A stretch of DNA of 32,533 bases. Origin: Merismopedia glauca CCAP 1448/3. GTDB lineage: Bacteria > Cyanobacteriota > Cyanobacteriia > Cyanobacteriales > CCAP-1448. The position numbers and the translations under genes are program-made. Below, piece after piece: positions 9,471 to 16,788 of this stretch. The DNA lies in contig NZ_PVWJ01000057.1 in the NCBI RefSeq assembly GCF_003003775.1, positions 1 to 32,533 on the forward strand. Reading direction: 5' to 3'. The notes under the pieces are model-generated. The model had not been told where the DNA came from. It worked only from the letters and a program-made list of their open reading frames with translations, and did no database searches. Position 1 is the stretch's first letter. The number at the start of each line of letters is the position of its first letter.

Positions 9471-9491
9471 AGAGGGAAGAGGGAAGAGGGA
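9471..9491. repeat. Heptanucleotide tandem repeat (AGAGGGA)x3
   Basis: Three exact units in the 91-base spacer between cobB and dndD, both on the minus strand. Confidence 0.85.
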
Positions 9492-9525
9492 AGACTAAAT
9501 ACACAATTTAAATGCACAACAGCTT

Positions 9526-9546
9526 ACTTATTACTTATTACTTATT
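9526..9546. repeat. Heptanucleotide tandem repeat (ACTTATT)x3
   Basis: Three exact units. The last one overlaps the reversed stop codon of dndD (TAA, 9547-9545). Confidence 0.88.
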
Positions 9547-11551
9547 ACCAAAAATATCCTTCTTGCACCACCGTTTGATGTTGTCCGCCATCATATCTTA
9601 AGAAATACTCGCGGGCGATCGCTTCTTGTTCTCTTAATTGGGCTACTTCTACTTTACCAATCTCGGTATCAGTTGATAATAAAATTACCTGATGACTAGC
9701 TGCGGGAAAATATCTTTCGACTAAGTTATGACGATGAGATGAATCTAGTCTTCCCAATGGTGTATCAATAGCGACGGGTAACTTTCTACCAGATACTCTA
9801 GCTAATCCCCACAAGAAAGCGATCGCTAGTAGTTGTTTTTCCCCTGCTGATAATCGTTTTTTGTTGACTGGTAATCCTTTCAAATCGTATAAAGATATAG
9901 CATAGGTGTTAACATCTATCGACAATCGATGAACTAGATCTGATTTATGCAACAGATATAAAAAACATTCAGTTACAACTGATTCGAGTTGATTGAGTTT
10001 ACGCAATGTCAGTTTTTGTTTAAAAAGTTGGAGTGTTTCTTGTACTTTAGTCGCAGTTTTAATAATGTGTTCGCCATCGCTTTTATCGATAGTTTCTTCA
10101 CTATACTTGGCTAATTCTTTCTTACTTTTTTGGATATTAGTTTCTATTTCGGCTAACTCGCGCTTGCATGAATCGTATGCAGTCTGAATTTTAGATAAAG
10201 CTTTTTGACTTTTCGTAACAGCATCGCTCAAAGTTGCATATAATTCTGGTGCTGCACTTAAAGCTAACTGCCTTTCTGTCGCCTCCATTTTTAATTCTAA
10301 GTCTTTTACTTTAGCGATTTCATTTCGAGTTTGATTCTGAGTTTCTAGCAATTCGTGATTAATTGTCAAATCTAATTGCTTGAAAGTATCTAAATCTAGA
10401 TGTAAATATGGTTCTTGCTGATAGACTGACTGTTGTTTAATTTCCTGATTTTCCCGTTCTAAAAAATCATTAATTAGATTGACTTTATCCGCATCAATTT
10501 GTAAATTAGAGATATATGATAAGAGGCGTTGATTTTGTTTTTGGGTGACTTGAAGAGCGATTTGAGCCTCAGCAGTTTTGATTTCGGTTTCGGCTTGCGA
10601 TCGCGCTTGTTCTAGTAAAGGAGCAATTAATTGCAAAGGTAAAGTATGAGCGGCAAATTCAATCAGGAGAGAACGCGATCGCTCTATTTGTGCTGATAAA
10701 TCTTGTACTTTACTTTCTAATTGACTCTTTTCTGCGGCAATTTTTCCACCTTCTAACAGAAACTTTTCGTTAGCCAAATCTTGTTGTTCGCGAGATTGTT
10801 GTAATTGCGATCGCAGGGTTTTTAATTCTGCTTCTTTTGCTAAATACTTCTGGCGATCGACTTCTAACTTACTTTCAATTTCTTCAATACTTTTTAAAGA
10901 CTTTGCCGAAACCAAAGCTTTTCTTTTACGACTAACTAATATTTCTAAATCTATACTTAATTTCTCAGCTAATTCAAGACCTAAAAGAGATTGAATTGCT
11001 TCTACAACTGCTGCGGGAGGTGCATCTAATTCTGCTAATTCTTTGACTTGTTCCCCATCAAAAAGAAAGAGATTAGAGATTCCTAATGGCAATAGATCTT
11101 CTACTACCTCATCCCAATTTTCGGTATAGTATTGGTCTTTCCAATCATCGACTAAAATACCCAAACTATCTTTTTCATTGCGATCGGACTTGCGCCATTT
11201 CCTGACAATCCGAAACTCAACCGGAACGTTCTCTAAAATGTGTTCAAACAATAATTCAACAATCGTTTCTTCTTCTGCTTTAGCCTGTTTATTAACGGAT
11301 TGATTCAAAAAGTCACTATAACTTAAATTCCCTCTACTAGAACATTGCGCGCGCTGTCCGTATAAAGCCAAGCGAATCGCATCCAGGAAAGTAGTTTTCC
11401 CACCTCCATTCATGCCACCAATTAATATTATTGGGCGAAATTTTCCCTCAGCATCTTGAGATTCCACATAACCGATTTCTGGACGTAAATTAATAATTTG
11501 CCTGCCATAATAACCACCAAAGTTCTGTAAAACTAACTCTAAAAATATCAC
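9545..11551 (-). CDS. dndD: DNA sulfur modification ATPase DndD
   Basis: 668 aa SMC/Rad50-type ATPase of the phosphorothioation machinery, which works with DndC and DndE to replace a backbone oxygen by sulfur. Walker A is GGMNGGGKTT at residues 45-54. A long central coiled coil (about 200-530) follows. The ABC signature LSAGEKQ begins near 567, Walker B LPVAIDTP is near 594-601, and the D-loop is GRLD. The fingerprint IILIGGMNGGGKTTFLDAIR with LFLFDGEQVKELA is typical of DndD. There is no CxxC zinc hook in the coil. The start is GTG at 11551, 47 bases after the dndC stop, so the two form an operon. The stop lies in a heptamer repeat. Confidence 0.9.
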   Translation of the reverse strand: MIFLELVLQNFGGYYGRQIINLRPEIGYVESQDAEGKFRPIILIGGMNGGGKTTFLDAIRLALYGQRAQCSSRGNLSYSDFLNQSVNKQAKAEEETIVELLFEHILENVPVEFRIVRKWRKSDRNEKDSLGILVDDWKDQYYTENWDEVVEDLLPLGISNLFLFDGEQVKELAELDAPPAAVVEAIQSLLGLELAEKLSIDLEILVSRKRKALVSAKSLKSIEEIESKLEVDRQKYLAKEAELKTLRSQLQQSREQQDLANEKFLLEGGKIAAEKSQLESKVQDLSAQIERSRSLLIEFAAHTLPLQLIAPLLEQARSQAETEIKTAEAQIALQVTQKQNQRLLSYISNLQIDADKVNLINDFLERENQEIKQQSVYQQEPYLHLDLDTFKQLDLTINHELLETQNQTRNEIAKVKDLELKMEATERQLALSAAPELYATLSDAVTKSQKALSKIQTAYDSCKRELAEIETNIQKSKKELAKYSEETIDKSDGEHIIKTATKVQETLQLFKQKLTLRKLNQLESVVTECFLYLLHKSDLVHRLSIDVNTYAISLYDLKGLPVNKKRLSAGEKQLLAIAFLWGLARVSGRKLPVAIDTPLGRLDSSHRHNLVERYFPAASHQVILLSTDTEIGKVEVAQLREQEAIAREYFLRYDGGQHQTVVQEGYFW

Positions 11552-11598
11552 TTAGCTATCTCGCGCAATCTTAGATTTTTCTGATTTAATTTTCACTA

Positions 11599-13197
11599 TT
11601 AATCTTCATCATTACCCAATTCTATCTCGGATTTCCGAAACTTTCTACTCGCCCAACTATTGCCAGAAGCTTGTCCTAGAGTAAGCTGTTTTACTGTATC
11701 AACATCACCCTGACTAGCAGCAGTTTTTAGATTGCGTCTGTAATGAGCATCTGCAATAGCTTTTTCTGGAGATCTAGAACTGGTATCAAAGCATTTTTCT
11801 AAAGCTTCATAGATACCAACTCGACGAGCCATAGTCTTATATTGACGCTCTGTATCTAACAGTTTAGACATCAATTCTAAGTGCATTCCATCATCATCGC
11901 ATATTTCTTCTAACACTGTCCATTCATCAGTACCCAAAAGGCGATTATCTGCACCAGGACGAGGATCTTGAAATTCTTCTCCAGTAACTTCTTTATAAAT
12001 GCGGGGCAAACTATCATCGAATTCGTGTTTTTCTTCTAACCAAATGCGTCTAATTTCACTTAATTCTTCGAGATTAATTAAAGTGATATCTCGCATCTGT
12101 TGGGGACCATTTTGACGAATTCCTGTTTGCGCTGTCAGCACTTTTCTTAGCCAATTTTCCCGCCATATTTTAGTATAAGGTCCAGGAATGGGTACTACTT
12201 CTGTTTCCCCATCTACTTGACGTTCAAAAAGTTGCACGTTACCCCAAATTCGTCGAAAGTCCCGTTTATCATGGTCATCTTGAACATCTAACTCGTTTCT
12301 AATATCTAATAGCGGCTGCATCCACTCTTTTTCTTCATCATTTTGGATCATCGCTTCCATTGACTTGTCTTTACTAACCATCGTACACACCCAGCAGCCG
12401 AAGCGAGAATCGCCACAACTGGGAGTAGATGTATCGACAACGAGGGGACATTCATTATCTGCTGTCGCACCTCTATACATCGTAAATAATTCTTTGTTAC
12501 TTTGTCCCCAAGGGTTTTCCCACTGCATGAGGTAAAGCCAAACTTCATCGTTACGCCAATCTTCTATGGGAGTGTAGATCAGGGAGTTAGGGAGGCTGGC
12601 GTTTGGGCTGAGGTGATCGCGTACCCTGCCTGCTTGGTGTTTTTCCATTGTTGCAGCACGTTTGCTACTTTCCGCTTTACGAGTACCCAAGACTAGAATG
12701 GTTTCGCCACTAGCTCGTACCATTTCTCTAATAAAGTGGTTGGCTGGATTTATTTTTAATCGCGAAGTACACCACCTAAATTGGTTGCGAGGTGCTGGGT
12801 AGCCTTTGCCTATCAAGTTTACCCAAAAGCTGTCTTGAGTTGCGGGTTGGAGTAAATGAGCTTCTATGGGTATGCTCCTATCTTTGGCGACAGTTTTGAG
12901 TTGCTCTAAAGACTGTCTTACCCAAGCAGAAACGATGGGGTTCTCTACCAGAGTATCTGTCGTAATAACGTGGATAGTTTTTTTTCGTTTTTCAGATGGT
13001 AGAGCAGCGATCGCATTCCAAATGAGTTGCAATACTGTACTGGAATCTTTGCCCCAAGAGACACCTATAATCCAGGGAATTCGATCTAGACAATATAATT
13101 CCTGAATTTCCGTAGTTAGCATTTGTATATCTTCTACTAATTCAGCAAGACTACGCTTATTCTGACTTTGTTTACTTGTTTCTTTCGCGATAGTCAT
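11599..13197 (-). CDS. dndC: Phosphorothioation sulfurtransferase DndC
   Basis: 532 aa PP-loop enzyme related to PAPS reductases. In the Dnd pathway it activates DNA with ATP and passes on sulfur through an iron-sulfur cluster. The PP-loop SWGKDS is at residues 47-52, and the PAPS-reductase-like motif RWCTSRLK is at 141-148. Four cysteines at 250, 261, 268 and 271 (ECPLV, SCGDSRFGCWVC) are placed as expected for the DndC 4Fe-4S cluster. Length matches known DndC proteins. ATG at 13197 opens the operon with dndD downstream. A 144-base divergent spacer separates it from the GIY-YIG/DGQHR operon. No cysteine desulfurase (DndA) is encoded nearby, so sulfur is probably supplied by a chromosomal IscS-type enzyme. 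Confidence 0.93.
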   Translation of the reverse strand: MTIAKETSKQSQNKRSLAELVEDIQMLTTEIQELYCLDRIPWIIGVSWGKDSSTVLQLIWNAIAALPSEKRKKTIHVITTDTLVENPIVSAWVRQSLEQLKTVAKDRSIPIEAHLLQPATQDSFWVNLIGKGYPAPRNQFRWCTSRLKINPANHFIREMVRASGETILVLGTRKAESSKRAATMEKHQAGRVRDHLSPNASLPNSLIYTPIEDWRNDEVWLYLMQWENPWGQSNKELFTMYRGATADNECPLVVDTSTPSCGDSRFGCWVCTMVSKDKSMEAMIQNDEEKEWMQPLLDIRNELDVQDDHDKRDFRRIWGNVQLFERQVDGETEVVPIPGPYTKIWRENWLRKVLTAQTGIRQNGPQQMRDITLINLEELSEIRRIWLEEKHEFDDSLPRIYKEVTGEEFQDPRPGADNRLLGTDEWTVLEEICDDDGMHLELMSKLLDTERQYKTMARRVGIYEALEKCFDTSSRSPEKAIADAHYRRNLKTAASQGDVDTVKQLTLGQASGNSWASRKFRKSEIELGNDED

Positions 13198-13341
13198 TTT
13201 TCCTCTAACTTCTCAAATACGAAGGCTTTCGGCTTCAACTGTTACTTTATGAGATTTTTACGACTTTATTGATGTCTTTTTGCTTATGATAGGGAATGTT
13301 CAATTGTACTTCTTTGTTAAGCTACTTAGGAAATCTATATT
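13198..13341. promoter_or_regulatory. Divergent promoter region of the Dnd island
   Basis: The 144-base spacer separates dndC (minus) from the GIY-YIG/DGQHR operon (plus) and must hold both promoters. It is AT-rich. TATGAT at 13285-13290 is a possible plus-strand -10, but no convincing -35 partner is visible. Two TACG half-sites occur (13218, 13259) without a CGTA partner at spacing 10. Confidence 0.45.
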
Positions 13342-14013
13342 GTGACATGGCTACAGGCCAATAATGCTGTAGAACAGCTAAGCCAAAATGTTATTTTGTA
13401 CGACTTGGGGCAAATGCGCGATAATAGTAGCGTTTTAAAGCGTATACCTCATAATGTTAGCGGTATTTATGCTTGGTATCGTGGCTTTCACCTCGATCCT
13501 GCAACTAGAGACAACCCCGAAGTATTCGTTAACTTTTTACTTAGCGAGCTTTCTAAAGCTCACTCTGTTGCCAGGGAAACAAAACTTCCGCCAGCACATA
13601 AAATATTACTCCAACCAGAAACTTCTTTCCATAAAGAAATCCTCCTTAGACAGTTGGCGAAAGAGCCATCTTTTCGCCAATTACTCTTTACGCTACTGAA
13701 TAATTCTCTAATTTTTCAGCAGCCTTTGTATATAGGAAAAGCTATAAATATTTACTTCAGAATTCGTACTCATCTTGCTGAAGGGAGCATTTTGAGAGAG
13801 AGACTGAGCCACGCTGGGCATAATATTAATAAATGTCGTCTTTTGCTTATTTTCACCCCAAACAACTTGCCAAACTCTACTATTAGTTATGAACAGGAAG
13901 AGCAAGAAGATGATGTTACAGAAGAGAGTGAAATTTCTCAATTAGAATCCGAAGTATTAGTTGAAGATATTCTGTCTAGGCTATTTCTACCATCATTTAC
14001 ACTTAGATACGGT
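13342..14013 (+). CDS. GIY-YIG-like nuclease of the Dnd island
   Basis: 224 aa from GTG 13342, with AGGA ten bases upstream; the nearby ATG at 13347 is out of frame and stops at once. SGIYAWYRG (GIY at 41-43) and PLYIGKAINIYFRIRTHL (YIG at 130-132, arginines at 140 and 142) match the two halves of a GIY-YIG nuclease core. They are separated by an insert of about 85 residues instead of the usual ten or so. The C-terminal LESEVLVEDILSRLFLPSFT resembles the family's catalytic glutamate helix and the P-F-N element, with T for N. The stop (14014-14016) is six bases from the next ATG, so the two are one operon. A DNA nuclease is inferred; substrate and activity are unknown. Confidence 0.62.
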
Positions 14014-14022
14014 TGATCGAAA

Positions 14023-16008
14023 ATGATTATATTTCCCAATGATGAGCGGAGATCGAGATATAATAAACCACTTTATGGATTGACAGGTATTTATACTTTA
14101 TCCGAAGGAATAGCTATTCCTTACTTTCTTTCATTAGTTGAAATTAATCGCGCTATTGATGAGCTTAAAATCGCAGAACAAGTTCCCGCTTCATTAGACA
14201 CACAATGGTCCTTGAAAGAGCTTTTTCAACGAGAAATTGATGAAAAAAGAGTGGAAGACGATATCGTTAAAGGCTATCTTTTAGATCCTAAAAAATTAAA
14301 GTTTTTCAATGCTATTACTATTGTATTAATGCCAAGATCGGGGAATGACAAGATCCAAAATACTTTTGAACATGATACTAGTACCGATTCTCCACCAATC
14401 CCTTGGGATGGAACAGATACAGAGGATTCTCAATGGAATCATCCAAAAGCTAAGGTAGCAAATTTCGGCGGAGTTCAATTCATTTCTATTGGCTCACAGG
14501 CTAGATTGCGTTGGGATGAAGATAAAGTTTTGGCAGTAGCTGTTGATGGGCAACATCGTTTATGGGCACTTCGTACTTTCAGGGAAGATCAAAAGTTTCG
14601 AGGCGGCACTCTTCGTACTATTGAGTCACAAACAAAAATTCCAATTATGTTTGTTTTACTTCATCCCAGTGCAGGATTTGAAAATAAACAAAGTGAAGCT
14701 GACTATTCTATTAGAGGAATTGCACGTGAATTATTTACTGATTTAAATAAAAATGCTAAAACAGTAGATAAAGCTAGAGAATTAATACTTGATGATAAAA
14801 ATATTAACGCTCAATGCGTCAGAACCTTAGTAACAGAAAAAACTGGAGAGGATTCTGACAATAGAATTCCCCTTTCTCTTGTAAGATGGCAAGACGACTC
14901 GAATAGATTTGATAGTTCGTATTATCTCAATTCTCTAGTACATTTAGATTTACTGATCTCAGCAATATTGGATCTTAAACCACCACGAGATCCGATGGAT
15001 AAAAAGCAAGTCGAGCAGTTTATTAAAAGTATTGACTCTGCACTTGGTATAAACGGAAGTGAAGTAGAGTATGAAGGACGCTCTCTTTCTAGATATTATC
15101 AAGAAGATTACTGTGATGAAGATGGAGAACCCGATACACCGTTTGCACGTTTACCAGAGAATTATTTAGACTCAGCAATAAAAGGCTTTAAAGCCAATTT
15201 CCGTCATTGGCTACTCCAATTATTATTGGAATTCAACCCTTACCACAATTTATTAAAATATGCTCGCGAACATAATTTAATAGAGGGAAAATTTGGTAAG
15301 TTTCAAGCACAAACTAGCAAACACAAAGGAATTATTAAAGAACAAGAAATTGCCAGAGATAGCGATTGGCATAACCGAGAAGTATTAACCCACCAAACGG
15401 CGATCGCGGCAATGAAAGAAAATCAATGGGCATTCAAAGCAATCTTTCAGAAAGCGATGGTTCGGCTAGCCAGGATGGTAGAGTTTGAATATAAAGGTAA
15501 AGATCCAAATTTAGGTAATGTAAGTGATGTTTTGAAATTTTTAGATCGCCTCTACGATAAAAGTGTTCTGAAAGTAGATACGAACTTACCTAATTACCCA
15601 TTCAAGTTATGGACATTTATATCTATTAATCCAGGAAATGACAAAATTAAAGTCGCTAAAACTATAGAAGATAGAATATTTTGTCTGTTATGCTTGTGGT
15701 ACTTTGGTTCGCGCAAAGTAGAAATAGATATGAAGAAAGGTGACAAGATTTTATCACCACGCAAGTTGTTAAACTTTTTCGCTGCTGATACTAATAAAGC
15801 TTATTGGGCTGACTGTAGTCAGGCATATCAAACAGTATACAAAGGGTTTGACACGAATGCCTTTTATGGAAAAGAGCATGACAAAATTCAGAAGGATAAA
15901 AAAGATGATATGGTGCGCGATAGGTTTTCTGCTGTGCTTGTGATGGGTTTACCCGAATCATATAACCCACATCCCGAAAAACAGCAATCTGTGGAAGAAG
16001 AAATATAA
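14023..16008 (+). CDS. Long DndB-type DGQHR-domain protein
   Basis: 661 aa with the DGQHR motif at residues 175-179 (AVAVDGQHRLWALR). The downstream helix ELFTDLNKNAKTVDKARELIL is typical of the DGQHR family that includes DndB, the regulator of dnd operons. It is nearly twice the usual DndB length of about 360 aa. The C-terminal half (about 330-661), rich in charged helices, shows no motif I recognise. ATG at 14023 follows the GIY-YIG stop by six bases. The gene is markedly AT-rich and has few HIP1 sites (one near 15402), which hints at horizontal origin. Regulator, PT-site sensor and restriction partner are all possible roles. I call it DndB-type rather than dndB because of its length. Confidence 0.75.
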   Translation: MIIFPNDERRSRYNKPLYGLTGIYTLSEGIAIPYFLSLVEINRAIDELKIAEQVPASLDTQWSLKELFQREIDEKRVEDDIVKGYLLDPKKLKFFNAITIVLMPRSGNDKIQNTFEHDTSTDSPPIPWDGTDTEDSQWNHPKAKVANFGGVQFISIGSQARLRWDEDKVLAVAVDGQHRLWALRTFREDQKFRGGTLRTIESQTKIPIMFVLLHPSAGFENKQSEADYSIRGIARELFTDLNKNAKTVDKARELILDDKNINAQCVRTLVTEKTGEDSDNRIPLSLVRWQDDSNRFDSSYYLNSLVHLDLLISAILDLKPPRDPMDKKQVEQFIKSIDSALGINGSEVEYEGRSLSRYYQEDYCDEDGEPDTPFARLPENYLDSAIKGFKANFRHWLLQLLLEFNPYHNLLKYAREHNLIEGKFGKFQAQTSKHKGIIKEQEIARDSDWHNREVLTHQTAIAAMKENQWAFKAIFQKAMVRLARMVEFEYKGKDPNLGNVSDVLKFLDRLYDKSVLKVDTNLPNYPFKLWTFISINPGNDKIKVAKTIEDRIFCLLCLWYFGSRKVEIDMKKGDKILSPRKLLNFFAADTNKAYWADCSQAYQTVYKGFDTNAFYGKEHDKIQKDKKDDMVRDRFSAVLVMGLPESYNPHPEKQQSVEEEI

Positions 16009-16033
16009 ACTTAATAGTACACTTACCAAGTAG

Positions 16034-16498
16034 TTAAGTGAGAAACTTGCTTAAGTCAAATTCCTCTCTATTTTGATTTTGCTTAAATCTATCAATACTA
16101 ATAATTAATAGTATTCGTTCTAAGTAATCGACTGCTCCGCGTAATTCATGTTCGAGGATTTCTAAACCACCATTAGCATATTCCTCGAATATTTTAGTGC
16201 GTTGATTATCAGCTTGTTCATCATCTGCTAAAATATTTTGATCTTTAATATCACAGATGCTTAATAAATTAACTAGTAACCTGCATTTATGGCTATCAAA
16301 ATATTCGCGACGAATAGGATCTATAGTTTTTGAAACTTCTTCAAATGGAACTCTTTTGTGCCTTTTTACTCCCAAGGCAGCAGCAAATACTAAAACATCT
16401 ACATAGGTAGGAAAAACTCCAGTTATGTTATCAGATGCAGCCAAAGCTTTAAGTAAATCTGTTTTATCTCTAGCTACCTTGATTCTACTTTCAGCCAC
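16034..16498 (-). CDS. DNA phosphorothioation-associated protein 4-like
   Basis: 154 aa from GTG 16498. The N-terminal half (VARDKTDLLKAL, TGVFPTYVDVLVFAAALG, KRVPFEEVSKTIDPIRREYF) resembles the small protein named DNA phosphorothioation-associated protein 4, found beside dnd genes in cyanobacteria and other bacteria. Its biochemical role is unknown. The C-terminus is predicted helical and charged. It is the last gene of a minus-strand operon (57-aa protein, SMC-like ATPase, 77-aa protein, this one), 45 bases after the previous stop, and it converges on the DGQHR gene with a 25-base gap. The name is from memory of the family pattern, not from a search. Confidence 0.68.
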   Translation of the reverse strand: MAESRIKVARDKTDLLKALAASDNITGVFPTYVDVLVFAAALGVKRHKRVPFEEVSKTIDPIRREYFDSHKCRLLVNLLSICDIKDQNILADDEQADNQRTKIFEEYANGGLEILEHELRGAVDYLERILLIISIDRFKQNQNREEFDLSKFLT

Positions 16499-16543
16499 AG
16501 TTTTTATGTCTCCAAATATTTAGGTAATTAGCGATCGCCTTCC

Positions 16544-16777
16544 CTAATCTCCCACCTTTAACCATCCAAATATCTCATTTGCTATCAGAGTTAAAGGTAT
16601 TTCTTCTAACATGAATAAAGCATCTTTCCCTTGTAACAATTGAGGCTGTTTATCCGATTGAAAGATCAAAACACTTCTATCTTCATAAACTGGTAGGGGC
16701 GGGTTTAGCAAATAAATTAATCCGAAGTTATCAATATCAAACAAAACCCGCCCTCTTAAAATTAATCCTATCATCAT
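16544..16777 (-). CDS. 77-aa orphan protein in the Dnd island
   Basis: Starts ATGATG at 16777, with the purine-rich AGAAGGA just ahead, 11 bases after the stop of the SMC-like gene. The close spacing and good ribosome-binding site support a real gene. The protein is a small soluble alternation of beta-like hydrophobic runs (IGLILRGRVLF, FGLIYLLNPPLPVY, RSVLIF) and a C-terminal helix (TLIANEIFGWLKV). I recognise no family. Because it sits between an SMC-like ATPase and a phosphorothioation-associated protein, a structural or accessory role in that complex is a guess. Confidence 0.6.
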   Translation of the reverse strand: MMIGLILRGRVLFDIDNFGLIYLLNPPLPVYEDRSVLIFQSDKQPQLLQGKDALFMLEEIPLTLIANEIFGWLKVGD

Positions 16778-16788
16778 CTTTCCTTCTT

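Noticed and set aside
13198-13341. DndB operator of the TACG-N10-CGTA type
   Set aside because: Two TACG half-sites exist (13218, 13259) but neither has CGTA at the right spacing.
16020-16040. Terminator between the DGQHR gene and the convergent gene
   Set aside because: Only a six-pair AT-rich stem (CACTTA/TAAGTG) with no T-run; too weak to call.
16034-16498. dndE
   Set aside because: The protein is longer than DndE and its N-terminal pattern (ARDKTDLLKAL, VLVFAAALG) fits phosphorothioation-associated protein 4 better.
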